In this document: positions 17,659 through 25,940 of the stretch, piece after piece
Layout of the letters: each line of letters opens with the position of its first letter
Numbering within the stretch: the first letter of the stretch is position 1
Source of the DNA: an uncultured Candidatus Entotheonella sp.
GTDB lineage: Bacteria; Tectomicrobia; Entotheonellia; Entotheonellales; Entotheonellaceae
DNA: 64,000 nucleotides
NCBI GenBank assembly: GCA_958295825.1
Contig: OY282375.1
Span: 915,489 to 979,488, forward strand
Direction: 5' to 3'
The notes under the pieces: generated by a model
The model's database searches: none
What the model saw: the letters and a program-made list of their open reading frames with translations, nothing else
Told to the model about the DNA's origin: nothing
Translations under genes and position numbers: made by a program

Positions 17659-19449
17659 ATGAAGCCCCTGCACGTCGCAGCACTCGTGAAGCAAATACCC
17701 AAGTTTGAAGTCATGGCGCTCGGGCCGGAGGGTCGGTTACAGCGCGACGGCGTCGAACTCTCCATGAATCCGTATTGCCAGCGCGCGCTCAGCAAGGGCA
17801 TCGAGTTGGCGCAAGCGACCGACGGGCAGTGCACAGTGATCTCCCTGGGGCCTCCGGCGGCGGCCGACGTGGTCCGCTGGGGCGTCGCCGCGGGCGCTGA
17901 CTGCGGCATCCTGATTTCCGACCCGGCGTTTGCGGGGTCGGACACCCTGGCGACTGCCAGGGCGTTAGCCGAGGTGATCGAGCGTTGTGGACCCTTCGAC
18001 TTGATCCTGGTCGGCAAGAACGCGGTGGATGCCGATACCGGGCAGGTGGGTCCTGAGCTGGCGGAATTGCTGGGCTTGCCGTTTGCCGCCGCCGTACGCA
18101 GCCTGGAGCTTCGCCACGATCGCACGCTGAGCATCGGGTGCGAGCACGATGATGCCTGGGTCGAGGCCGAAGTGCCGCTTCCCGCCGTCATATCGACTGC
18201 CGAGCGTCTGTGCCGGCCGGCGAAGGTGGACGATCCGGACAAGGCCGCAGTGCCGGCGGAGAAAATACGCACGATCAAGAGTGTCGACCTGGGTGACGGC
18301 CCCTGGGGGATTGCCGGCAGCCCGACCTGGGTGGGTGAAACCAAGGTATTGGAGGTCAAACGGGCGCGCCGCATCCTGAGTGGCGGGTTGGAGAGCCAGG
18401 TGGCGGAAGCAATGGCCCTGCTGCAGGCTCGCCATGCTTTCGAGGACGTAAAAGCCGCGGCGGCCGCAACTGTGGGCGAGCCCGTGGCTAATCCTGTCGC
18501 CATCATCGGCGTTCTCATTGAACCAGGCAATACCGGCAGTGCGCGCGAGTTGCTCGGCGCCGCCGCGCAAATGGCGCCGCGAATCGGCGCCCACGTCACC
18601 GGCGTTCTGGCCGGGCCAGCGACCGACACGACGCCGGAGGAATTCTATGCCTGGGGCGCCGATCATCTTTGTGTATTGGAGAATGGGCTGGTGGAGGAAG
18701 ACATCGCGCATTTTGTGGCGTCGTGGTGCCGCGCCCACTCGCCCCGGTGCTTGTTGGCCCCAAGCACCTCATGGGGGCGCGAGGTCGCCTCGCGCGTCGC
18801 GGCCCGCACCGGCTCCGGCCTGACGGGGGACGCGATTGCGTTGGCATATGAAGACGAACAGTTGGTGAGTTGGAAACCGGCTTTTGGCGGGCGGCTCGTG
18901 GCGGCAATCCGTTCGACGTCAGCCATTCAAATGGCTACCGTGCGTCCCGGGGTGCTGCTCCGTCCAACACCGCGCGAACCGCGTATGCCGTCCATGCAGC
19001 GGCATTGCGTCGAAGCGGCTTCGCGGGTCCGGGTCACCTCGCGTCAACGGAACGACCAATTGGACGCTTTGGCCATGGCGTCGCGTGTTGTGGGGGTTGG
19101 CATGGGAATTCCGCCGGAGCGTTACCCGGAGCTTGATCCCATGCTGGCTGTCCTGGGGGCCGAGCTCGCCACGACCAGGAAAGTGACGGACAAGGGCTGG
19201 CTGCCGCACGCCCGTCAAGTCGGGATTACCGGCCGCAGCATCGCGCCCAATCTATACATCGGCGTGGCCGTGAGCGGCAATTTCAATCACACCTGCGGCA
19301 TTCAGGCCGCCGGCACGGTGGTGGCGATCAATTCCGACCCGCAGGCGGCCATTTTCGAGCACGCCGACATTGGCATCGTGGCCGACTGGGCCGATTCCGT
19401 GCCGTTGCTGGCGAAGGCTTTCGGCGACCTACTGCTTAACGCCCGGTGA
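17659..19449 (+). CDS. Fused electron transfer flavoprotein, EtfB-EtfA in one chain
   Basis: 596 residues. The first 260 or so are an EtfB domain: VAALVKQIPKFE, SMNPYCQRALSKGIELA, VGKNAVDADTGQVGPELAELL. From about 275 an EtfA domain follows: IGVLIEPGNTGSARELLGAA, then the FAD-binding C terminus with GITGRSIAPNLYIGVAVSGN, GIQAAGTVVAINSDP and IFEHADIGIVADW. ETFs pass electrons from acyl-CoA or other dehydrogenases to the quinone pool; EtfA and EtfB are normally two genes. GCGAGGAAG precedes the ATG. The last 14 bases overlap the convergent enoyl-CoA hydratase. Partner dehydrogenase is not in the window; the adjacent GrdB-like selenoprotein is a candidate acceptor or donor. Confidence 0.92.
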   Translation: MKPLHVAALVKQIPKFEVMALGPEGRLQRDGVELSMNPYCQRALSKGIELAQATDGQCTVISLGPPAAADVVRWGVAAGADCGILISDPAFAGSDTLATARALAEVIERCGPFDLILVGKNAVDADTGQVGPELAELLGLPFAAAVRSLELRHDRTLSIGCEHDDAWVEAEVPLPAVISTAERLCRPAKVDDPDKAAVPAEKIRTIKSVDLGDGPWGIAGSPTWVGETKVLEVKRARRILSGGLESQVAEAMALLQARHAFEDVKAAAAATVGEPVANPVAIIGVLIEPGNTGSARELLGAAAQMAPRIGAHVTGVLAGPATDTTPEEFYAWGADHLCVLENGLVEEDIAHFVASWCRAHSPRCLLAPSTSWGREVASRVAARTGSGLTGDAIALAYEDEQLVSWKPAFGGRLVAAIRSTSAIQMATVRPGVLLRPTPREPRMPSMQRHCVEAASRVRVTSRQRNDQLDALAMASRVVGVGMGIPPERYPELDPMLAVLGAELATTRKVTDKGWLPHARQVGITGRSIAPNLYIGVAVSGNFNHTCGIQAAGTVVAINSDPQAAIFEHADIGIVADWADSVPLLAKAFGDLLLNAR

Positions 19450-20236
19450 ACACCGGCGGGCGTTTCTCTCGCCAGGCCCGCGGGCCTTCCTGGGAGTCTT
19501 CCGTACTACGGCAGATCAGCATCGCCCACTCCAGATAATCCAGGGTGGAATCGAGGTCGGAGTGCAGACCCTTGCGTACCGCGCGCTTGATGAGTTGCGT
19601 TGCGATGGGCGGCTTGCGTGCGAATTTTTCGGCATACGACTGGGCGAATTGCGCGAATTCCTCATGCGGCACGACGTGATTGACGTAGCCCATCTGCCGG
19701 GCTTCGTGGGCGTCGAACGGCTCGCCGCCCCAGATCAACTCGTATGCTTTGGCGAGGCCGACGATGCGGGGCAGAAAATAGGCGCCGCCGTCCCCGGTCA
19801 CCAATCCCATGTTGATGTAGCTCATCACGAACTTGGCTTTGTCGGACGCAATCCGAATATCCGCCATGCTGGCCATGTCCATGCCGGCGCCAGCGGCCGG
19901 GCCATTGACGGCGGCGATATACGGCTTGTCGAGTTGCGAGACCGCACGCGGCACCCGGTGCACGCCGTGCCGCATGTGATTGCGCTGCTCGTGCAGGGGC
20001 GGCGGTGTTGCGTCGGGACTGTAGACGAAGCCCTTGACGTTGCCTCCGGAACAGAAACCGCGGCCCGCGCCGGTGACCATGATGACCCATACCTCGTCAT
20101 CGGCCTGAGCACGTAGCAAGGCGTCGGTCCATTCTGTCAGCATCAGATCGCTGAACGCATTCAACGATTCGGGGCGATTCAGCGTGATGGTGGCCACGCG
20201 ATTTTCTACTGTATAGATGATTTCTTCGTAATTCAT
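19436..20236 (-). CDS. Enoyl-CoA hydratase/isomerase family protein
   Basis: Crotonase-fold enzyme, 266 residues. It begins with YTVENRVATITLNRPESLNAF and has GAGRGFCSGGNVKG (oxyanion-hole strand), the AAVNGPAAGAGMDMA segment and the AKFVMSYINMGLVTGDGGAYFLPRIVG region (key GLVTGDGGAYFLP), including the Gly-Asp-Gly near the catalytic position. Substrate cannot be told. GGAGAGG precedes the ATG. Last gene of the leftward run with the B12-binding protein, MeaB and UGSC genes, suggesting acyl-CoA metabolism. Confidence 0.9.
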   Translation of the reverse strand: MNYEEIIYTVENRVATITLNRPESLNAFSDLMLTEWTDALLRAQADDEVWVIMVTGAGRGFCSGGNVKGFVYSPDATPPPLHEQRNHMRHGVHRVPRAVSQLDKPYIAAVNGPAAGAGMDMASMADIRIASDKAKFVMSYINMGLVTGDGGAYFLPRIVGLAKAYELIWGGEPFDAHEARQMGYVNHVVPHEEFAQFAQSYAEKFARKPPIATQLIKRAVRKGLHSDLDSTLDYLEWAMLICRSTEDSQEGPRAWREKRPPVFTGR

Positions 20237-20284
20237 CCAAGCCTCTCCTTCCCTTGCATCAGAAAAAACAGTGCGTTGAAGCCC

Positions 20285-21376
20285 TCAGGCTTGTCGGAAT
20301 ACCTCGATGGAGGCCGCCGGGGTGCCGTTGCGCAACGCCAGCGGCCGGGTGACGGCGCGGGTTTCGCCAAACGTGGGGATAAAGCAGGAGTGCTTGCCGG
20401 CCCCACCGGCCACGAGCACGATGAGGTCCTGCGCTGAAGACGCCACGGGCACGCGGGTTTGCGAGGGGGACGTCCCGTCGGCCTCCCCTAAGAAGTGAGC
20501 GGCGTTCTCCAGGCTGAATCGTCCGACATCGATGCGGGCACGTTCATAGAGCCAGGCTTTGACGTCCTGCTTCGTCAGGCCATCGGCCGCCACCGTGGCG
20601 GCGTGCTCAGGACCGAAGACGACAACCGGCTGACCGCCTCCAGTGGCGTTGTTGCAACCGACGACAGCCATGGTCTCGGCGACCGTTGTCAGAATGCTTT
20701 CCGCCCGGATGCTGCCGTGGTCATTGATGTTGTGCGGCGCCTCGGCCCCAACGACGGTTACCGTGCTGACGTCGGTGGGGTAGCCACATTCCACGTGCCA
20801 CGGTTCCCATGGGCTGTCGCCCTCATTCTCGGCAAAACAGTAGGTGTACTTGGCCGGGGTGCCCAGGGTGGCGCGGTCGAGTTCACCCGGCTGAGCACCG
20901 GCCACGTTGGTCATCACCAGCCGTACGGCCCGCCCGATGGTGGCGTTGCTGCGCCAGCCCTGCCCCATGGCGTTGTAGCCGGCATTGATATCCAACTCGC
21001 GGCCAATGGGGCCGTTTACAAACACCATCGGTGTGCAGGGATGCGTGGTAGCCAAGACGCCGTACAGATTGAAAGCGTCGTCTGCAAGGGCCTGCACGGC
21101 GGCGATAACAACGGGCAGATACTGGGGCAGGCAACCTGCCATGACGGCGTTGATGGCGATCTTCTCTACGGTGGCCTGTCCCTTGCGGGGCGGCAAGGCG
21201 GCAATGACCTCGTGCGGCGGCAGATCCGTGCAGGCCAGCATGTTCTGCACGGCTTGCGGCGTCGGCGGGATGATGGGGAGACCGTCGGTCAGGCCGTGGG
21301 CATGGAAATACGCTTGCACCTCCTCAAGCGCGTCGGGCAAGCGTATCGTCTCTGATTGCAGGGGCAAGGCTACCAT
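20285..21376 (-). CDS. Conserved hypothetical, UGSC-selenoprotein partner
   Basis: 363 residues with no signal peptide or membrane helix. I recognise the pattern from its repeated occurrence next to UGSC selenoproteins rather than a known function: TDGLPIIPPTPQAVQNML, EKIAINAVMAGCLPQYLPVV, THPCTPMVFVNGP, NATIGRAVRLVMTNVAGA, KYTYCFAENEGDSPWEPWHV and VVVFGPEHAATVAADG. Conserved Cys occur in MAGCLP, THPCTP and VECGYP, so a redox partnership with Sec is possible. It starts 49 bases after the UGSC gene in the same operon. No enzymatic function is claimed. Confidence 0.7.
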   Translation of the reverse strand: MVALPLQSETIRLPDALEEVQAYFHAHGLTDGLPIIPPTPQAVQNMLACTDLPPHEVIAALPPRKGQATVEKIAINAVMAGCLPQYLPVVIAAVQALADDAFNLYGVLATTHPCTPMVFVNGPIGRELDINAGYNAMGQGWRSNATIGRAVRLVMTNVAGAQPGELDRATLGTPAKYTYCFAENEGDSPWEPWHVECGYPTDVSTVTVVGAEAPHNINDHGSIRAESILTTVAETMAVVGCNNATGGGQPVVVFGPEHAATVAADGLTKQDVKAWLYERARIDVGRFSLENAAHFLGEADGTSPSQTRVPVASSAQDLIVLVAGGAGKHSCFIPTFGETRAVTRPLALRNGTPAASIEVFRQA

Positions 21377-21425
21377 GCGGGTTATGTCTCAGGCTTGGGT
21401 TTGGGGTTTAAGGGGCCGGCGGGGC

Positions 21426-21977
21426 CTACACGTTTGCCAACTGCTGTTCCGAGGTCGTGCACAACTGCTCAACGGTGTTCAAGACACCGGCGGCTCGTTG
21501 CTGCACTTCCTCGCCCGCCAGGCCGCCGAGCGGGTGTTTGATTATGGCGAGCGGCAAGGCGGGCATGCCGAGCGCCTCCGCCTCAGCTCGCCCCAAGGCA
21601 ACGAACTCGGAGGAGCAAATCGTTACCGTTGGCACCCCGCGCTTTTCCAACTCAATGGCGTCGTGGACACTCCACGACGTGCAGGAGCCTCAATCCCCGA
21701 CTGCGTTCAGAACGATGTGACATTTCTCCAGGTCGGCCATGACGTCGCCGGAGGACGGAGAACTGATCCCCTTGTGGCGATAGATCACCTCGCTGAAGTG
21801 AAACCGTTCCACCAACTCGCTCTGAATCGCCTGCAACAGCAAATCGCCGTTTGGTTTGCTGTTGCTCAGAATGCCGAGAGTCGTCCCTTGCAGGCTTGTT
21901 GGCCGCCGCGCCAGATCGTACGCCCCCTGCTGGGGTACGCCGCGTGGGTCCAGCACGTCGATGTATCGCTCGGTCAT
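21426..21977 (-). CDS. UGSC-family selenoprotein, UGA read as Sec96
   Basis: One frame of 183 residues with a single TGA at 21692-21690. Before it: AVGD; after it: GSCTSWSVHDAIELEKRGVP. The TGA therefore sits in Sec-Gly-Ser-Cys, the motif the family is named for. A 9-bp hairpin with a GTG loop follows 10 bases later. GAGGAG precedes the ATG at 21977. The protein is small, cytoplasmic and probably redox-active; its reaction is not known to me. It sits in the operon B12-binding protein, meaB, this gene, partner, enoyl-CoA hydratase. Naive gene calling would split it into a 95-residue product and a separate 3' piece. Confidence 0.9.
21659..21692 (-). promoter_or_regulatory. Candidate bacterial SECIS element of the UGSC gene
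   Basis: After UGA (21692-21690) come 10 bases, then CGTCGTGGA (21679-21671), loop GTG, TCCACGACG (21667-21659): a perfect 9-bp stem. The loop lies 20-22 bases after the UGA, close to the value in the GrdB-like gene, and both loops contain GUG. Confidence 0.82.
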
Positions 21978-22038
21978 CGTGGTCTCCTCAATAAGGAATC
22001 GTTACTACCCGGGGGTGTGAGCCGCTTTCACGGAACGC

Positions 22039-22992
22039 TTAACGCCACAGACCGCCGCTTTCGACCAGCATCTGTTGCACTGCCGTATACGGATCCACCG
22101 TGCCCTCTTCCACCTGCGCAAGCAGCCCTGAATGGGTTTCGCCATTTTCGAATTGAGCCGTCAATGCCGCCAGCAATTGTTGCTGAAGCAAATCGAGCAA
22201 TTCCTGTCGCCGGTTCTGCCGGCGCCGCGTCGTCAGTTGACCGGTCTCCGACAACTTGCGGCGATGGGTCGTGATCGCCTCGTAGAGTTCGACAATACCA
22301 AGGTCTTGGTGCGCTTGGGTGCTGAGAACGGGTGGGCACCACCCATCGGAGGCATGGCGGACATGCAGCATCATTTGCAGGTCGCGCTGCAGGCGCTCGG
22401 CACCATCGCGATCGGCCTTGTTGATCACGAACAGGTCGGCGATTTCCATGATGCCGGCCTTGATGGTCTGGATGGCATCGCCGCTTTCGGGCACCAGGAT
22501 CAAAACTGTCGTATCGGCGGCGGCCACGACGTCAAGCTCGGTCTGGCCAACACCAACCGTCTCAACGAGGATCAGGTCCTTGCCGAACGCATCGAGAAGT
22601 TTGATAACCCCTTTGGCGGCGTGGGACAAGCCGCCATGGTGACCGCGGGACGCCATGCTGCGGATGTAAACCCCCGCGTCGAGGTAATGTTGCTGCATGC
22701 GGATACGGTCGCCCAGAATGGCGCCGCCGGAGAAGGGGCTTGTGGGATCAACGGCGATAATCCCGACGGTCTCGCCTTGTTGGCGGGCATGTGCTATCAG
22801 TCGGTCGGTGAGGGTGCTCTTACCCGCGCCTGGCGGCCCAGTGATGCCGACACAATACGCGCGCCCAAGCAAGGGCGTAACATGCTGCATGATTTCCGGG
22901 ACTTCAGCGCTTTGTCTTTCCACCGCTGATACGAGCCGTGCCAGTGCCCGTTGGTCACCGGTGAGCATTTTTTCCACCAGTTCCACAGGCAT
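22039..22992 (-). CDS. meaB: MeaB/ArgK-type GTPase, chaperone of a B12-dependent acyl-CoA mutase
   Basis: 317 residues. G3E-family P-loop GTPase that gates cofactor delivery to and protects methylmalonyl-CoA mutase-like enzymes. Motifs: GITGPPGAGKSTLTDRLI (Walker A), DPTSPFSGGAILGDRIRM, RSMASRGHHGGLS, ETVGVGQTELDV (Walker B), FVINKADRDGA (NKxD). Normal length. Located 40 bases after the cobalamin-binding domain protein, which supplies its partner's B12 domain. Confidence 0.94.
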   Translation of the reverse strand: MPVELVEKMLTGDQRALARLVSAVERQSAEVPEIMQHVTPLLGRAYCVGITGPPGAGKSTLTDRLIAHARQQGETVGIIAVDPTSPFSGGAILGDRIRMQQHYLDAGVYIRSMASRGHHGGLSHAAKGVIKLLDAFGKDLILVETVGVGQTELDVVAAADTTVLILVPESGDAIQTIKAGIMEIADLFVINKADRDGAERLQRDLQMMLHVRHASDGWCPPVLSTQAHQDLGIVELYEAITTHRRKLSETGQLTTRRRQNRRQELLDLLQQQLLAALTAQFENGETHSGLLAQVEEGTVDPYTAVQQMLVESGGLWR

Positions 22993-23032
22993 GCCCGTAC
23001 CTCAAACCGGTTGGCTCTCCTGCAAGGCAGCG

Positions 23033-23440
23033 CTATGACCGCTGCGGCGCATGCTCCCGAATGTAGTCGACAATATCGGCGATGGATGAGCCGGGGCCAA
23101 ATAAGGCCTGTACGCCGTTGGCTTGCAGACCTGGGATGTCGTGTTCCGGAATCGTGCCGCCGCCAACCACCAGGACATCCTCGGCGCCCTGCTCCTTGAG
23201 TAATTCCACCACGCGGGGGAAGAGGACATTATGCGCCCCCGACAAGCAACTCAGTCCTACGACATCCACATCCTCCTGGATGGCTGCCGCGGCGATCTGC
23301 TCCGGCTGTTGCCGCAGACCTGTATAGATGACTTCAATCCCCGCATCGCGCAGGGCGAGCGCAAGAACCTTGGCGCCGCGGTCATGGCCATCCAGACCGG
23401 GCTTGGCGATCAGGACGCGGATCCTCTGAACTGTTGTCAT
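23033..23440 (-). CDS. Methylmalonyl-CoA mutase C-terminal (cobalamin-binding) domain protein
   Basis: 135 residues, a free-standing B12-binding domain. It has [20 protein letters not shown], whose DGHDRG supplies the His that binds cobalt, then [20 protein letters not shown] (key PEQIAAAAI), GLSCLSGAH and [13 protein letters not shown]. It works with a separate catalytic large subunit, which is not in this window, so the mutase substrate (methylmalonyl-, ethylmalonyl- or isobutyryl-CoA type) is open. First gene of the leftward operon, driven by a strong promoter candidate at 23501-23529. Confidence 0.93.
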   Translation of the reverse strand: MTTVQRIRVLIAKPGLDGHDRGAKVLALALRDAGIEVIYTGLRQQPEQIAAAAIQEDVDVVGLSCLSGAHNVLFPRVVELLKEQGAEDVLVVGGGTIPEHDIPGLQANGVQALFGPGSSIADIVDYIREHAPQRS

Positions 23441-23500
23441 GCTGTTTTTGCTCTCCCTAATGGCGCCTTGGCTACGGATGCCGGGCGCACAGCGGCGGCG

Positions 23501-23529
23501 ATTCTAGCAACGGGCCTTCCGGGGGTCAA
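23501..23529 (-). promoter_or_regulatory. Sigma-70 promoter candidate for the B12-meaB-UGSC operon
   Basis: On the minus strand TTGACC, 17 bases, TAGAAT: five of six matches in each box. It ends 60 bases before the ATG at 23440. Confidence 0.65.
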
Positions 23530-23561
23530 GAAACGCCGCCGTCGCAGCGTGTCCGAGAGCC

Positions 23562-23590
23562 TTGATCGCAGGACAGATGCGGTTTACAAC
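23562..23590 (+). promoter_or_regulatory. Sigma-70 promoter candidate, divergent, for the enolase-superfamily gene
   Basis: TTGATC, 17 bases, TACAAC on the plus strand, 87 bases before the ATG at 23678. It faces away from the leftward promoter 33 bases off, so this gap looks like a divergent control region. Confidence 0.4.
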
Positions 23591-23677
23591 TCAATGGGCT
23601 GCTGGGTCGTCAAAAGGAGTTGCCGGCCCGATATGCCATGGCTCCGAATCCACTCAGACAACTGGAGAAACACCACC

Positions 23678-24829
23678 ATGCACGTCACCGCTGTGCAGCC
23701 CTTCCTGTTTGATCCCGGCACCGGAAAGAATTGGTTATTCGTGAAGGTGAACACCGATACGGGCATCAGCGGCTGGGGAGAATGCTATACCCAGTCGGAC
23801 CGTGATCAGAGCATCGTGGCGCACGTGCAGCAACTTGGACGCTACCTGCTCGGACGCGACGCCATGAACATCAAGCACTTTACCCACATAGCCTACCACG
23901 ACTTCGCCGGCAAGCGCGGCGCGATGGATTTCTACAGCGCACTCAGCGGCCTGGAGCAGGCACTGTGGGATATCGTTGGCAAGCACTTCGGAACCCCGGT
24001 GTACAACCTGCTGGGTGGCGCTTGCCGGGAGAAAATTCGCGTCTATGCCAACGGCTGGTCAGGGGGCGCCGGGACGCCGGAGGAATACGCCGAGCGCGCA
24101 CTGCAAATCGTTGCGCGCGGATTCACGGCTCTCAAGTTCGATCCGTTTCCCGGGCCGTGGCGTACCCATATTTCGCGGCAGTCGGAAGAACAAGCGGTGG
24201 AGACGGTGCGGGTGGTGCGGGAAGCGGTTGGGCCAGACATCGAGCTGCTGATCGAAGTCCACCGCCGGCTCGCACCCACGCATGCCGTTCGGGTGGCGCA
24301 GGCCATCGAGCCGTATCGGCCGTTCTGGTATGAGGAGCCGGTATCGGCACGCAACGTGGACGCACTGGCAGCGTGCCGTCGGGATATTCGACTGCCCATC
24401 GTGACGGGTGAGGAACTCTATACCAAGGCAGAGTTTCGTGAGGTGTTTGAGAAGCAGGCGGCCGACATCATCAATCCCGACATTTGTAACTGTGGCGGGC
24501 TGCTCGAAATGAAAGAGATCGCAGCGATGGCCGAGCCCTATTTCGTTACCGTTTCGCCGCACAATTACAACAGCACCACGGTCGGGTTGGCGGCGACGCT
24601 GCAACTAGCGGCCTGCATTCCGAATTTTCTGATCACCGAATATTTTGTGAATTTTGAAGAGCGCGGAGCCGAGATCACGGTCGAACCCTTGCGGGTTGAT
24701 GGCGGGTATATTGCGTTGCCTCAAGGGCCTGGGTTGGGCGTCGAATTGCAGCAGGATGTCTTGGAGCGGCGTCCCTATCGAGAATTCCCATTGCGCGGGC
24801 TACCGACGTACCGTGATGAGGTGCTATAG
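23678..24829 (+). CDS. Mandelate racemase/muconate-lactonizing-type enolase-superfamily enzyme
   Basis: 383 residues, acid-sugar dehydratase-like (galactonate dehydratase/ManD side of the family). Motifs: NTDTGISGWGE, LSGLEQALWDIVGK, YNLLGGA, and metal ligands in LIEVHRR (Glu, with His two on), WYEEP (Glu) and TGEELYT (Glu), then SPHNYNST with the general-base His near the end. No signal peptide. GGAG lies upstream of the ATG at 23678. Substrate and dehydratase versus racemase activity cannot be assigned by reading. Converges on the GAPDH-like gene. Confidence 0.88.
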   Translation: MHVTAVQPFLFDPGTGKNWLFVKVNTDTGISGWGECYTQSDRDQSIVAHVQQLGRYLLGRDAMNIKHFTHIAYHDFAGKRGAMDFYSALSGLEQALWDIVGKHFGTPVYNLLGGACREKIRVYANGWSGGAGTPEEYAERALQIVARGFTALKFDPFPGPWRTHISRQSEEQAVETVRVVREAVGPDIELLIEVHRRLAPTHAVRVAQAIEPYRPFWYEEPVSARNVDALAACRRDIRLPIVTGEELYTKAEFREVFEKQAADIINPDICNCGGLLEMKEIAAMAEPYFVTVSPHNYNSTTVGLAATLQLAACIPNFLITEYFVNFEERGAEITVEPLRVDGGYIALPQGPGLGVELQQDVLERRPYREFPLRGLPTYRDEVL

Positions 24830-24869
24830 GCGTACCACTCCGAGCCATGGAAGGCGCTCACCCCTGCCC

Positions 24870-25940
24870 TTATACTTCATCAAATAGGTGCGGTGTGACG
24901 AACTGAATGTGCTCTTCATGCGTGTCGGGATCGAGGAGCCAAGCGGTGGCGGCAATGCTGCTGAGGAGGGAATTGCCGTCCTGCGGCGTAAAGCAAAAGC
25001 CGGTGATTTCATGGCCGTCCCTGACGGTCAGGGTCGGCACCGAAATCACCGTTTGGTTAAGCAAGCGCCCAAAATAACCGTGGTCGCGCCCGAATGAAAA
25101 GACGGTATTGGCCATCGTTTTTTCAGTCAAGGCAATGTACTTGTTAGCCTCGAATTTCTCAATCACCTCATCCAGCGTTACGGGATATTTGACCCGCAGG
25201 TTAAACCAGATGCTGTGCATGTACTGGGTGTTGAGTTTGATGGCCGAGGAAAACAGATTCAGGTCTAATCCCAAAGTGCGGAATAGATGCCAAGCATCTC
25301 TGGCGTGATGGGTGCCGAATTTATCATCTTTGTGGGTACCCACCTGCGGCGCGGCGATGAAACTCTTTTCCTGGCTGATGTCGCTGGACCGCCGCAAGCA
25401 AACGAAACGCCCTTCAACCAAATTGTCTGGGGATTCATCATGCAAGGCGACGGTGTCAACGAGAACCGCGAGGTTGTGGGTGTTGCAACTGACAACTTGA
25501 ATGAAACGGTCTTCGTAAGGCACGAGCGCGTCATCGTTAATACCGCGCGCATACATTTTGCCAAAACCAAATTCACTGCCTTGGGCGATGAAGCCGCGTG
25601 CCGATGACAACTCCTGATACCACTGTTCCTTGTGCTGATTGGCCATGCCCTCAGGCGTGCAGTCGATAACCACAGACGCTTGGTTCAGCGCTTTCTCAAT
25701 ATCGTAGGTGGGCTGCATGCCCAGCTTCTCGAACTCGGGGCGTTTTTCGTCAGAGACAACAAGCTGCGCGCCGCGTCGGATCAGATTTTTGACTTTTGCA
25801 CGATCGTCAAGCAGCGCCCGGTTCTTGTGAAAGGTGACTTCATCGACTTCCAGATGACTCCGCAGATCCAGCAGAAGGCCGATCAGCGGCTCTCCGATCG
25901 TTCCCGTGCCGACGACATGAATAGCGCGTTTGTTTTGCAT
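24870..25940 (-). CDS. Type II (archaeal-type) glyceraldehyde-3-phosphate dehydrogenase-like protein
   Basis: 356 residues. N-terminal NAD(P)-binding VVGTGTIGEPLIG, then VVIDCTPEGMANQHKEQWY, FIAQGSEF and the catalytic-Cys motif QVVSCNTHNLAVLV; later TQYMHSIW. This order and wording match the archaeal type II GAPDH family (GTIG, DATPEG, CNTxxL) and not the common bacterial GapA, which has SCTTN in another context. GGAGGTG precedes the ATG at 25940. In a bacterium such a protein could act on glyceraldehyde-3-phosphate or another aldehyde; substrate not proven. Confidence 0.85.
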   Translation of the reverse strand: MQNKRAIHVVGTGTIGEPLIGLLLDLRSHLEVDEVTFHKNRALLDDRAKVKNLIRRGAQLVVSDEKRPEFEKLGMQPTYDIEKALNQASVVIDCTPEGMANQHKEQWYQELSSARGFIAQGSEFGFGKMYARGINDDALVPYEDRFIQVVSCNTHNLAVLVDTVALHDESPDNLVEGRFVCLRRSSDISQEKSFIAAPQVGTHKDDKFGTHHARDAWHLFRTLGLDLNLFSSAIKLNTQYMHSIWFNLRVKYPVTLDEVIEKFEANKYIALTEKTMANTVFSFGRDHGYFGRLLNQTVISVPTLTVRDGHEITGFCFTPQDGNSLLSSIAATAWLLDPDTHEEHIQFVTPHLFDEV

